Assembly (NCBI GenBank): GCA_033807695.1
Contig: CM066311.1
Location: forward strand, 868,001 to 932,000
Source: Daedaleopsis sinensis
Lineage: Eukaryota > Basidiomycota > Agaricomycetes > Polyporales > Polyporaceae
Length of the DNA: 64,000 nucleotides
Reading direction: 5' to 3'
In this document: positions 11,059-22,753 of the stretch, piece after piece
How the letters are laid out: each line of letters opens with the position of its first letter
Position numbering within the stretch: the first letter of the stretch is position 1
Notes under the pieces: generated by a model
Told to the model about the DNA's origin: nothing
Seen by the model: only the letters and a program-made list of their open reading frames with translations
The model's database searches: none
Position numbers and translations under genes: made by a program

Positions 11059-12417
11059 TCAAGCTAAGTCAACAATGGACCTTGGCGGAGGAATCGTACA
11101 GTGGGACACGTACACGTTAGTCGTATAAGTAACCACCGCAAACTCGGGCCTCGATGCCGCGCGTAGTGTTGGCAGTGCGTTCTCAACAGCAGCACGGATA
11201 AGAGTGGCGTCTCTCCGGTGGAAGACTTCGATCTCCACGGTGACACGTTCAAGGCGGGGGAACTGCTCTGGCGTCAAGTGTGTATCTAACTGGTGCAGGT
11301 TGTATATATCCCGGTCCGACGTCTCGTCGTTGAGGTGATTCAGGCCTAAATGGACTATGAAGATGATGAGATGCCGAATGGAGGTGGGCACGAGGGTTGT
11401 AAGAATCGGGTGATAGACTTTAGCGTAGTTGCCGGAGGTTTCATAGGCTTCGAGCTGGATCCGAAGGGAGTCGAGATGTTGACACGCCGCGAGGGCCCGT
11501 GCAAAGACTTTCAACGGCGGTGTCTCCATCTCACGTGGCTCTATGCATTATGGCGGCCAGTCATTAATAAAGACCAGGTATAGAGAGGCTTTCGACATAC
11601 GGTACCAAAATAACTTAGTAAAGTCCAGCGTTATATGAGTAACGTTGCATGCGCCATTGTGCAGGAAGGTGAATAAACCCTGTGCGTCTGCCCATCGACG
11701 GAGCTCAATTTGTAGCATGCGGATGTCATCGAGACAAAGGAAGGTTCGTAAGGAGCAAAGCTGGGTGTTGCCATATATGGTTCAATTGAGAGATAGACCG
11801 TATTGGGATATGGGGTGTTTGACGAGATCCCCACGATGACTTGGAAATACCTCAATGTCCAGAGGATTCTCATAGTGCAGGACGTCGGGCTTGATCCAGC
11901 AGAGCAGGCGAGTGAGCGGGAAAAATATCTGATCCTCCTCGTTATCAGGCCAGACGTGGTACACATGGAGGCTCTTGATGCGGAGGCGGAAGGTCGGAGC
12001 AAACGGAAGCTCGACACGAGGAGTTGTGTCTAAGATATACACCCAAGATAGCGTCAGATGCTGCAAGGATGGAAGTCCGTGGAGGAGGGAGAGGAACTCG
12101 CCGAGATCGAGGTGGTGCGAGTAGTCATGATTCCCGTATGGGAGCCTGGGTGAGGTCAAGGACAACCATTGGATGAAGCTGGCGAGTATTGTGTGGTCCT
12201 GCGTGATCCGACGAAGGATCGCCATGTGCGGTGGAATGACAGCGAAGCGGATAGTGCGGAAGAGGAGTGGCCGGGCTAAATCGCGCCACATGTGGGAGAC
12301 AAGGGTGCATGCAGATAGAGCACGCTTGTTTAGCTTCAAGGCGGCAAGGATTTCTGCTATCATTTCGACCGGTAGATCGTTCAAGAAATGGAGGTGTCGG
12401 TTTCGAGTGGGGCCCAT
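11059..12417 (-). CDS. F-box protein (2), in-frame TGA or weak intron
   Basis: F-box at the N-terminus (HFLNDLPVEMIAEILAALKL then CTLVSHMWRDLARPLLF), followed by an LRR-like body ending PRSIVDLA. The start is the ATG at 12417; the frame further upstream has only a GTG. A standard intron joins FWY to QPREMETPPLKVF near 11604-11548. In the middle, the frame ending QYGLSLN meets a TGA at 11784-11782 and continues in the same frame as IYGNTQLCSLRTFLCLDD. A 63-nt stretch with a poor donor (GTCAAA) and a good acceptor (ACCCAG) would remove the stop in frame, joining SHRGDL to LCSLRTF. This is therefore either an inefficient intron or a nonsense mutation. Same role and strand as its F-box neighbours. 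Confidence 0.7.
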
Positions 12418-12860
12418 TTCTAGTAATATCGTCAGTAAGAGAGCATGAGAACATAGGTAAGTGTGCACACCGACCTCCTTTTCGTGTACGCTGACTCGGA
12501 GACTCGAGAGTAGCCGTTGCTAAGGGCCGAGCTGGTAGCGGAATGCAGCCTGCTTCTGAGATCGTCCAAGCAATGTCTGTATTTGTTGATGTAACGGGTT
12601 TGACGAATGCGCACCCTGGATGCTTGAGGAAGAGCTTTTTCAGAATCAGGAGCGGATAGTACAGGAGGAGGGACGTAGTATGTAATAGTGGTTACCGGTC
12701 AAGATCGATAGAGAGCGATCAGAGTTAACAACGAGTAGTAGTTTGGCGCCTAGTACTCAGTTTGCAACATTATCCGATAAACTTGAAAATATCATATCTA
12801 CCTCGTGGTCGTACTCAATGGTACATGTACAACTATCTATACTGCACTCGGAGTACATGT
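12418..12860. other. Intergenic
   Basis: Contains the F-box 2 promoter and the 3' region of the first SET gene. AT-richer than its flanks. No feature recognised. Confidence 0.4.
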
Positions 12861-13976
12861 TCATTCAGGACCGACCAGGCATTGCTTGGGTAACAGTCCG
12901 AACGCAGGGTGAGCGCGCGGATTCCCCTTGTAGGTCGCCATTTTCTTCGCATCTGGGCTATCAGGACCCCTTTCCACACAATACGCAGCCCAAGCCTTCG
13001 TGACCCACGCCTTGGCGTTCCGCACATCCGACACACCTGTGGATGAATCAGGACTGCACTGGGGAAATTCCTCATGCCCACCGCGATGCAGTCCAAGCCG
13101 AACTCACTGATGCAGAATTGAAACGCGTCGTAGTAGAAGGAGGCACTATGGCTACCGGTAAGGTTCTCCTCCGCGATTAGCTTCAGGGCCATCTTGACCT
13201 ACATGTCGTGTTCGGTATACTGTTTCAGCGATCGAGGAACACTACTAGATATCGCGGATATTCACCTTGCGCACCCCGAGGGAAGGCTTGGCCCCACAGC
13301 CTGCGATCTCGCCATACATACGCGACAGCATCATGCGCCGTTCGTCGCTCTTCTCGAGGGCGTTGCCTTCGCGCGCACACGCGATGCAGCTGCAGACGAA
13401 GCGGAATGCCTGCTCCAACCGCTCTCTACGCTGCGCGCGGCTCGCAAAGGCGTCCGTGTAGCAAATGCAAAGCTCCTCGCCCTCCTCCACATCGCGCACC
13501 GCCTGGAACACCATCTGACCGCGCTCCTCATTCCAGTAGTTGTTGACGTTTGGATGGCACGAGGAGTTGAAGCGCGAGCCGACGACGCAGAACGCGCCGT
13601 TGTCGGCCACAGGCCCTCCGCCGCCGTGCACGTGGTCCCCGCAGGGGAAAACGTTGGTCATGAAGATGCCCAAGGGTGGAGGGCGACGGTATACGCTTAT
13701 GAGCGTTGGTCAGCGAGAAGAACTGCCGTTGTTGCGCGTCCGAGAGCTTTGAGAGCGCGGCGAGGATTTTCCCGTTCGCCACTGCGGGAGCGGCTCGTTC
13801 CAGTGTGAAAAGCGGGGATTCCGCGAGGATACATTCGCCCTTGGTAATATGACGGTTGGCGACAAGGCCTTTGCCTTTCCCAGGAACGTCTTGTAGATTG
13901 AAAGGGGCTGCGGTCCGCACATAAGTACGTTAAATGTAAGCTGACCGTGCTAAGGTAGGTACTTACGATGTGCCAT
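12861..13976 (-). CDS. SET-domain protein (SMYD-like), paralog 1, frameshift
   Basis: Probable lysine methyltransferase of the fungal SMYD-like group without a visible MYND finger. The first exon is only MAH plus one base; an intron leads to PFNLQDVPGKGKGLVANRHI, the SET-N motif. The SAM/peptide core SRFNSSCHPNVNNYW (the NHSC-PN equivalent) and GEELCICYTDAF follow, then the post-SET cysteines FVCSCIACAREG. The C-terminal exons read LKLIAEENLTGSHSASFYYD, then, after an intron, SDVRNAKAWVTKAW, ending CLVGPE. Between TNAHK and PPLGIFMTNVFPC, near 13686, the frame changes by one base and no GT-AG intron explains it. The paralog next door reads straight through the same place. Either a pseudogenising indel or a consensus error. 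Confidence 0.72.
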
Positions 13977-14205
13977 CTCTGGGGAATCGAAGAGGATTGA
14001 GGCTGACGCTTGACTCCAGCATGGCCTTAATATATGCACTCAATGGTGAGCTACCGCAGCACCACTTGAATTCTTAGGAGGGTTGCAAGATCGGTATAAG
14101 TGAGTCCTATCCAGTTCGCTTTCTGGACGAGATCCTCATTCGCCGGTCACACACATGAAGAAGCATGCACCGCCATCTTCTATAAGTAAGCACACCTGTA
14201 CACGA

Positions 14206-15265
14206 CTAGATATTAGGACCGCTTAGCTCCATCTTCTGCCCAATGCCGAACGAAGGGTGTGCCTGCGGGTCGAGAACATACTCCCGAGAGCCCCGTGTCG
14301 CTTCGCTATCCGGCCCTGCCAAGGCTGTATGAGTCTCGACGAGCTTTTCCGCCCATAACTTGGTATTCGGAATGTCGGAGGCAGCTGCTCGATAAAGCAT
14401 GAGCAGATTAGCATCGCAGGGACCAACACCACACACCTGCGCAGAACGCGAGACCGTCGGCGTAAAATGACTCGGCGGCGGATCCGATTAGGCCTTCTTC
14501 CTGCAAGAGCTGTAGAGCCATTTTCACCTATTACGAGCGTGTATGAGGTCAAGGAAACGCCGCCGAGAAAGGAGTCGACATACCGTGCGCATACCCAGGA
14601 CCAGATCCTCCTTATGCCGGGGGATGTCGTAGAACAGACGCGAGATTTTTTCTCGTCGCTCGTCACTCAGACGCAGCTCTTCCCCGGTACGCGAACAGGC
14701 GGTGCAGCAACAATCGAATCGGAACGCCTCCTTCACCTCTACTTGCCGCTGTTCACGAGGTGCGAACAGATCCGAGTACGTGATGCAGAGTTCCTCTCCG
14801 AGGTCGATGTCGCGAACAGCACGGAACACCATTTGGCGCAGGTTTGGATCCAAGCAGTGATAGACATTGGGCTGGCAAGAGCCGTTGAAACGGGAGCCGT
14901 GGAGAAACACACCAGCAGTGTTGGCAGTTTGGCCTATCGGGTCCTCGGGACTCCAGCAAGGAAAGGAGTTGGTCATCCACACGCCAAGCGGAGGCGACAA
15001 CTCTGGGAACGCATTTGACAAGGAGAAATATGCCCGCTGGTCGTCTCGAGAGAGTTGGGATAGCGCGGATATGAGCGTGCTGACCGTGAACCCTCGGCTT
15101 TGAGTGAACAGAGGAGATTCCGCAAGCACCAAATCGCCTCGGGATAAACGACGTGCTGCGAGCAGCCCTTTCCCCTTGCCAGGTACGTCGGCCAGAATGA
15201 ACGTATCTAAGTAGCAATTCAGTACCTTGAGCCTCACATGCGTTCACTACACACGCACCTTTCAT
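14206..15265 (-). CDS. SET-domain protein (SMYD-like), paralog 2
   Basis: Intact tandem paralog of the upstream-numbered SET gene, with the same micro-exon start: ATG AAA plus one base, then an intron into TFILADVPGKGKGLLAARR. Core motifs: SRFNGSCQPNVYHCL, GEELCITYSDLFAPREQ, and post-SET FDCCCTACSRTG. Further introns lie after GMRT and after LAFCA. The last exon reads ASDIPNTKLWAEKLVETH and ends MELSGPNI. Predicted to methylate lysines with S-adenosylmethionine; substrate unknown. The shared one-codon first exon and matching intron positions show that the pair arose by tandem duplication. It diverges from the p24 gene at 15833. Confidence 0.82.
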
Positions 15266-15832
15266 CGGAATGGTTGCAAGTGCTTGGCTTCAAATGTCGA
15301 GTAAGAACCAGACCCTTATGTACTCTCAGCCGTCGTTGCCACGGCAGTCGACGGTCAAAGGACAGCTAGAGCAAGATCTGTCGAAGACTCTTCGCATATC
15401 CACCAGACAAAGCAGAAGAGACCGATTGTGCCGCTGCGTTCAGGAAAAGGCCGCTCATAGAACAATGTTGTTGAGATTGGCAGCAGCTCAAGACTAGTCG
15501 TAGCGTGGATGATCTCTTGCAGCCGTAGTCGGCGTAGATGATTGAGAGCGTCCCCAGGGCCTAGAGACAGTCCTATTTCTCAATTGTGTTGGACAGTGTC
15601 AGAGTCGCGATGATGGTGGTGGGAGGGACGAGCGTCGAACTCCTCGAATCACAGCCTTCCGCGACTGCCAGCGGGCATCTAGCGCCCGTACACGCCGTTC
15701 TCTCACCCCTTCTCACCCCCGCTCATCATCTCCCTTCAGCTCCGACTCGACGTCGAGGGCAGCGACAACGACAACACTCAACGACTGTGCACGCGCATAC
15801 ATCCACAAGCTAGCCTTTGTCAATCTGTCCTA
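15266..15832. promoter_or_regulatory. Divergent intergenic region, SET paralog 2 / p24 gene
   Basis: 567 bp between divergent start codons, so it should carry both promoters. The last 150 bp before 15833 is pyrimidine-rich (CTCACCCCTTCTCACCCCC). No TATA box is obvious. Confidence 0.4.
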
Positions 15833-16674
15833 ATGGTCTCCACGCCGCAAACAGGCCTCCGCGTCTTGCCATTGCTCTTGGTGGCCCTCCTCGTCTGTCT
15901 CGCGCAGCCCGCGTCCGCGATCAAGTTCAACATCCCCGCCACCCGCTATCCGCCCTCGAAATGCGTGTGGAACGCGGCGCACCCGGGCGCGCTCGTCATC
16001 ATCACTGCGAACGTCGGGCCTGGCGAGGGCCAGCGCCTCGACATCGAGGTCATCGACTCGAGCGAGCACAAGAACGTCTACCTGAGCAAGAAGAACATCA
16101 GCGGGGAGAAGCGGTTTGCCATTACGGCGCACGCGGAGGAGGATATCGGCGTGTGCTTCCGCAACTACGTCGAACCAGGTGAGTCGGGTGGAAGGTGACC
16201 TCGTGCGTGCGTTCGTGACACCAACATTGCGCCCTAGGTGTGGCCGACAGCAGCACGCGCACACGAGTCATTGACCTGGACGTCGACATTGGAGCGGACG
16301 CGGTTGACTACAAGTACGTGTATCCTTCTGCTTGCGTGTACCAGTATTTCTGAATTGAAGGGGACACAGCGCCATCGCGAACCAGGAATCTTTGTCGGGC
16401 CTCGAGACGGAGATGCGGAAGCTGGAAGGTATAGTGAAGGAGATTGTGGACGAGATGGAGTACCTGAAAGCGCGTGAAGAACGGTTCCAGTTGACGAACA
16501 GTACGTCTCGTATTACAACCGCCTCCAGCAGTCCTCTCATGTTCGTGCGCAGTGTCGACGCAGAACCGCGTGAAGAACTTCGCGTATTTCATGTTCGCGG
16601 CCTTGATTGGCCTGGGCGCGTGGCAGATTCTGCACCTCCGCTCATTCTTCAAGCGCAAATACCTCATTGATTAG
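15833..16674 (+). CDS. ERV25: p24 / emp24 family cargo receptor (Erv25-like)
   Basis: Type I membrane protein of COPII/COPI vesicles that sorts cargo between ER and Golgi. The ATG at 15833 starts a signal peptide (LPLLLVALLVCLAQPASA). A GOLD domain follows, with the paired cysteines at SKCVWN and GVCFRNY. The next part is a coiled coil (LETEMRKLEGIVKEIVDEME), then a membrane segment (FAYFMFAALIGLGAWQIL) and the cytosolic tail SFFKRKYLID, with the FF and basic coat-binding signals of the family. Three introns: after NYVEP, in VDYN and after FQLTN. The tail and lumenal sequence fit the delta (Erv25/TMED10) branch best; the gene symbol is by homology. Confidence 0.88.
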
Positions 16675-18079
16675 GGTTTATTGCGCGCGTGCACTCTATG
16701 CTATCTTTATTCTGAGTATACTTCTGTGGTGTCAATTGTGTCTCGACAGCTCATGGATGTTCAATGCGGTATGTGGAATTCATTCAGCAGCGTGTTCACT
16801 GCGGCGTGCAGTTTTACCTGTGTGAGTCCAGTATACTCTCCTTCTGAGTTGGGTCTCTTACGACCTGGCGTTTTGCCCACTCAGGTGTACAGACAGACGA
16901 ACCTCACACTATGTGTTCTCTCGCCCTACGAACAGATGGATCGAGCCACTACCGACATCTATGCGCTGCCTCGGTCGACACGACCTTGCACAGAGAGGGA
17001 GAGTGGGCGTACCGTTGGAGTCTGTCTTGCGCAGAGCTTAGATCATACGCTCGCTACTGTCGGCCCCATCGACGGGCAGCAGTGTCTGCCAGAATGCGCC
17101 CCTCCGTTGGAAAACTGCTTTCCTTGCACGCGATGCACGATACCCGGGATCATGCTGACCCACAACCGCTACAGGTCCTCCCCACATCCCTTCAGGCCGC
17201 TCTGCGCATGCGACCTCGCACAGCAATATACGCCCTTACCCACATGTACCCGATGCTCAATACGCTCCCCGTCTTTCCGCTGGCGCAGCAGGCCCCCTGC
17301 CTCTTCGCAGCTCCAGATCTCGCGTCCTTCAATCCGCGCCTCTTTCAGGCCTCAGGTCGCACATATCTGCGCTCGTAGCCTTCCCGTCCCTACCTGTTGT
17401 CGACGCTGGGCCGACACCGACGGTCGCGCGCCCAAAGCCAGGCGGGGGCCTTCAATGCTTCACGGCCTTCACAACTCGGCTCACCTCTTCGGTCATGGGA
17501 GTGCTAGTTTCTTGTCCCGTTATTCGGCGCATCACTTCTCTCCTAGTCGCAGACTACGACGAGCACTGCTCGCATATGTCATTCCGACAGGTTGTTCCCC
17601 CCTACGTTTCCAGACGAGGAATGCACATATCCGCCCTTGCTGCTTGGTAACTTGACCTATTCTTGGCCGAATTTTCCGCGATTACATTATTTTTACGCCG
17701 TCATCGCGTCCAAGGCCTTGCGCCATCTCCACACCGGGGATAACAAGACAAAGTGCATCCCACTGCCCCTGCGCATGCGGTCTGCAAAGAACCCTTTCAC
17801 TGCCTTTTTGCGAGGCTCTCGTGTGGAAAGCCATGCAAACTGTGACGAGATCTAGCTTCTCTATTAGACGTGTTGTAGTTGTTACATGCAGAAGATCATA
17901 ACGGGGCGTTTCCTATCAAAGGACGGTCGTGAAACAACGTAGCAATCATGAACTCGTCCTGTATCACCGAGATTCGTCTGCCTCCGAGTCCGAGCTCCAA
18001 GCCCGACCGTGTTGGATCCGAAGTTGGACTTGCTGCTCCCGCGCAACACTCTTCTCCTCGAAGCGAGAGCGGAACTAGG
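16675..18079. other. Intergenic, no gene supported
   Basis: 1.4 kb downstream of the p24 gene and the 3' end of an F-box gene. A 325-codon open frame (16681-17655, +) starts only at a TTG, has Cys/Arg/Pro-rich low-information sequence and no recognisable family, so I do not call it. Confidence 0.4.
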
Positions 18080-19450
18080 CTAGTGGTACTCGATCTTGAG
18101 CAGGCCAGCGTTGTCAGCAGACGGCAGCGCCTCCGCGATCACCCCATTGAGCGTCAGCGCGTCCTGCGGGTGGCACTCGTCCATGTCCAGGATCTCCACC
18201 GCCACGCTCCCCGGGCCCAGTAGGGGCAGGTTCCGGACCAAGAGGACGCCGTCCAGCGCGTCGAGGTCCCACACGACCGGCATGTCGTGCTGGCTGAGCC
18301 ACGGCCCCGTGTAGCCGCACATCCACCTAAATCCAAGCGCGATGCGCTCCACCGTCTTCGGGAGGGCGGACGTGGCGAGGATGCCGGTGAGGAAGCGTAC
18401 ATACGGATCACCGAGGAGCCAGGGGGCGATGTCGTCGACGCTGAAATGTGTGAGGAGAGGCAGCACAACGCGCAGGGATTGGAGGGTGCTGCATGCGGAG
18501 ATCGCGGAACCGATGAGCGGCCAGGGGGAGATTGGGATCTCTGAATCTAGTATCAACAGACCAACTATCAGCAATGAGCGGGGGCATGGAATGCGGATGC
18601 TATGGCATCAGGGCCCACCTAAGACGTTGTAGATGGGTTTCGAGAGGTCGAGGTCGAGCTTCGTGAGGTTCCCATCTTTGGCCTGTAGAAGGAGCGTGCT
18701 AAATGGCTCGACGTCCTCGATGTCGTCGATTGTGACGGTCAGGGAGGTGAGCTGTGCGAGAGCGACCCCCAACCGCAGCGACTCGAGCACGTCACAGGCG
18801 GTCTCCGAGACGACGACGTTCCCAAGCTGCATTGCACCGCGCTTCCCGAACAGACGGACACGAGAGGGCTTCCGGCATTCGATAGCGATGTCTTTGAGTG
18901 TCACCGTGTCAACGCGGACGATGCGCTGGAGCACCTGCAGGACGCCGACGGTCGAGTACCCGCGCACCTCCACCTGAGACAGGCTCGATACAGGATAAGC
19001 CGTGCGCGAAAAGGTCGGCACAGGGGTCCGGAGAGAGACGTTCTCGAGCACGAGAGACTGCAGTTTGGGCATCGTCGGCAGGAGAGCAGCGAACGCGAAG
19101 CAGTCGAAGGCTGGCGGGCCATCCCGTACCGTGTCCAAGCAGTTCTGCGTGTCCTTGATCTGGTACCTCGTGAGGCGGATACGCTCGCAGAGGAACAGAG
19201 TCTTGACGTGCTGTGCCAAGTCGGGGCGATCCTGTAGGAATGCGAAGAGATCATCGAATGTAGTATCCGACCCATGCTTGAGGACGTGAAAACGGTGCGG
19301 CTGGGCTAGATCGCGCCAGGTGGTGTTCACGCCTGCAATCGCGGACAATGTCCTCTTCTCGCCATGCAGATACTGCAGAACTTGATTCACAAGTTCTGGT
19401 GGCAGTGGTCCCATCGTACTGCGAGAAGTGCTCCACAGGATACGAGCCAT
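18080..19450 (-). CDS. F-box protein (3), LRR-like
   Basis: F-box near the N-terminus (MGPLPPELVNQVLQYLHGEK then VNTTWRDLAQPHRF). It is followed by leucine-rich segments such as LQSLVLENVSL and LTSLTVTIDDIEDVEP. One intron near 18619-18547 joins KPIYNVL to DSEIPISPWPLIGSAIS. It ends AGLLKIEYH. The ATG at 19450 is used; the ATG 12 codons later (MGPLPPELV) is an alternative. Predicted SCF adaptor with unknown target. Downstream intergenic DNA separates it from the p24 gene, and no partner gene is evident. Confidence 0.78.
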
Positions 19451-21606
19451 TTGACCGGGCGCGGTTGCTGCAGAAGAAGGCGATAGGTGAGATACCCGAA
19501 GGATAATGAGGCCGTACGACGTACCAACTCGGTTGTTGGTACAATTATTATACAGAGAGGAGAGGAGAAAGAGTGGCTATGAGACACAAGAAATTAGCGT
19601 CGTCGTCGTCGTCGAGCCAGCCGAGTCGGACTAGAGAGTGGTCTGTATGTGGTGAGCAGAGACGTTGGGGGTGCTTTTAAAGGGATGCAAGACAACGTAG
19701 GCTATGAGTGGAAAAACAATGCATGTGCCACTCGCTGTCTGACAATGCGTAAGCCACTCGGAACGGTTGCGGCGCGGTGTGGACTCACCTTGGCAGTGGC
19801 AGATGCCACAACGTGCGTTGCATTCCTACGACGCGAGGCGGAGCGAGATTTCATTCGCTTCGACACCGGCAGGCCCGTTTAGGCGTGTCTTGAAGAAGCC
19901 ACGGCTGCGCGACATTGATCCTGAAGGATCTCCATGAGCAGAATAAGGGAGATTACGCCCGATATTGATACACGTATATGCAGGATGGTGGGGTGGCGGG
20001 TATGTTAGTAGCGACGCGTTCTGGTCAACCTTGTCAACGACAAGGGCGCTCTACGTGGCATGAAACACCTCCCGCACATCGGTGTCAAAGTCACTTCGGA
20101 CGCTACATCTCCAGAATGACGACACGTCCTAGCTATAGGCTGTGAGTGCATACATTGCTGAACCTATGGTAAACGATGACACAAAGCAGAGGTTACCGGA
20201 GACCAACGCTTTACTGATCCTTCTCCAGGATACATTCCGCATGCCTCTTCAGACGGCGGCGACACGTTTAATGTATGGCAGCGTGTCAGGGACGTGCACT
20301 TCGGGTCGATAACGGTAATGGCTGGCGCGGGAGGTTGGGCTTAATTTGATAGTCAGAGCTAGTTTGAAAGAAAGTCATGTAGAAGCAAGACGGGTAAGAT
20401 GACGGCTGAGCGAGATATTCGAGACAACGTTGAGAAGCTCTGGAGACAACGCCCGGGCCGGATGGTCCGGGATGGAGAGGAACTCCGACCGGCATATTCC
20501 GCCTTCTCCCGCCGCAACTGTGAAGCAAGCGCCGGTGCAGGGTTTGCTCCGAACTTCGACCCGAACGACATCTACTTACTATATGTGAGTCTTGGAAACG
20601 CTTGACAATATTGTGTCATCAAACTGATAGAGGTTAAGAAGTGGGCTTGGTAGGCTTGTCGAGTCATCGGGCTCGATGTCAATTTTTGCCGTATACTACC
20701 CATCGAGGTTCAGCAAGATTTTCTCCCTACTCCTGGGGGAGCGACTGTCACTTCTCCCGTGATCCTTGGTACCTCAACTGTTCCCATTTCACACCTCTAC
20801 TAGCCCGTACGCTTTTACAAGGATTCATTTGCAAATCTTTTTCCGAATGCGTCTGCTCATATCCGTGGCATGTCATGAGTCGCGAAGTAAGTACGTGTCG
20901 TCCTATCTATTTGAGTTGACACCCTATAATCATCACAAGGGTATGAATCTACTCGCTCAAGCCTCCAATATTTCTTCCCGCCGTGCACAACCCCACAACT
21001 TGCGATCTACGACGAGAGAACCACCCCTCGGAGCTCCGATGATCTTTCGCCTTCTAGAACCCCAGGACTGCCGTATACGCTTCCAACTTTAGGTGCACAG
21101 AAGTTCTCTCCGTCACGCCGCCTACGTTCATCGCGCTAGTTTTCGGCTTGCGGCTGCGGCTGTCGTAGAAATACCCGGTATTGTAGGATCTCGAGGAGCT
21201 CGACAAGGCATGTTTTCGCGAATTGTCGGGACTCGTGCGGCTCTCCGCCAGGGTGGTCTTGAAGTTGCAGGATCCAGTCGATCCGTTCCTCGTAAATTAA
21301 CGTAATGCGGCCTACTGCGCTGGTTTCACCTCTAGTTTTGTTGCTGACCGGTCCTCTATCTCGGGATGTCAAACGCAGAGTGGATTCTTCAAGTGATGTA
21401 TCCAGTACACCACACAAGAGACGGAGGTATGTAGTCACGAGGGACCGAAAGTATACAGAAGGACAATTCATCTATCTACAGGCTCTCAAAGTTTTAGTAC
21501 GGTACAGATGGTAATACTATGCAAGAGTCATCCAAGAATAGAAGGCGGTGGTTTCTTGGCGTCCTAAGTACGATTGACCGTCTTTATTTATTTCATCGTC
21601 GATTTG
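19451..21606. other. Long intergenic region, no gene seen
   Basis: 2.15 kb without a frame that looks coding on either strand. A short GTC trinucleotide run lies at about 19597-19613, in the 5' region of F-box gene 3. I find no terminal repeats or transposase motifs. Confidence 0.4.
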
Positions 21607-22753
21607 CTACATCATCATTCCGTCTCTGTTTCCCGGCTGGTAACTGGCGAACGCATCGCCATAGCACTCCCCCACCGTCTTCCGCAGATGCCGACTCAGC
21701 GCATCCCTCCGGCTGAATGTCTTCTTGCACCCGCCTACCATGCACGTCCCCGAAAACTCGAAAGCCTCCTCGCGGATCACCTCCTCCGGGACCCCCAGCG
21801 CACGCGCCTGGGAGTACGGGACCCCGCAGCACACCCAGCGTGGACTCTCCTCGGGCGGCGTGTGCGTCTCGAGGTGACGCTTGAAGTCGGGGCTGCGACG
21901 GTTGTGCTGAATGTGCGGGCAGAACGGACACTGCCATTTGTTCGCCTGGGGCGGGCGTGTGGAAGAGGAGGCGACCGCGGCTGCCGTAGGAGAGACCTGA
22001 ACGTTACGTCGCTTGTACGTCGTCAGCTCGCCGAACTGTTGCCGCTCGGGGTCGGAGGGGGAAGGATAGGGAGAGGTAGAGGTGGTCCGCGGGGAGCGAC
22101 GGGGAAGATGATGGGCGTTCGGCGCTGGATGATTGGGTGAGAGTTGACGTTGAGGGGATGGTTCGGTGTGAGAATATACAACGCCTCCAGCCTGTGGAGG
22201 GTACGCGAATGATGCAGCGGGAGGGTTTGAGTAGAGTTGAGCGGAAGTATCTGAACGATTCTGAGTATCGTGGCGAGTGAAGTCGTCGCTCCCGTAGTTG
22301 TACCCTGCAACATCCTGTTGCGACAGAGACACCCAGAGGGATGTGTCGTAGACGTCTGTCGAAGCTACCGACGAGATTGGTGGATGGGAAACGAGAGGCG
22401 CATAGAACCCGGAGGAGACAGTGTGTGGATTGTCATTTGGTGGTGCGTCAGAATAAGCACCAGAAAAGTCGAGGCTAACAGCATTAGAGTCAGCTTGAGT
22501 CGCCGATAACATGTGACTTCACATACTAATTATCAGGCAGCTCGGGGCCAAGGTCAAGTTGGTAGTATAACCCTTCATGAGAAGCGCTCGCATCGCACGG
22601 AGCACCGGAGAACCCTTTCATTTGGGCGTGCGAGACGTCATAACCGGGACTCGGGTAAAGAGTCGACACGTCCGGCCAAGGCGTTGAAGAGGTGCCGTCT
22701 GTAGGGAACGGGTAGGACGGCCCGCCGAACGTTTGCTGAGCGTTAGAGAGCAT
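21607..22753 (-). CDS. C2H2 zinc-finger transcription factor
   Basis: Probable nuclear DNA-binding regulator. The N-terminal 150-200 residues are Ser/Pro/Tyr-rich and disordered (MLSNAQQTFGGPSYPF...). A first intron (about 22533-22484) joins ELPDNY to LDFSGAYSDAPPNDN. A basic stretch, ELTTYKRRNVQV, precedes two C-terminal fingers. One is CPFCPHIQHNRRSPDFKRH with a following H. The second is an atypical CMVGGCKKTFSRRDALSRHL closing with KTVGEC, where a Cys replaces the last His. Between them sits WVCCGVPYSQARALGV. This layout is common in Agaricomycete C2H2 proteins of unknown targets. The ATG at 22753 is the first in frame. It diverges from DUF3237 copy A. Confidence 0.82.

Noticed and set aside
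16681..17655. 325-codon open frame downstream of the p24 gene
   Set aside because: It starts only at TTG, has no family signature, and its Cys/Arg/Ser/Pro-rich composition fits chance in GC-rich DNA.
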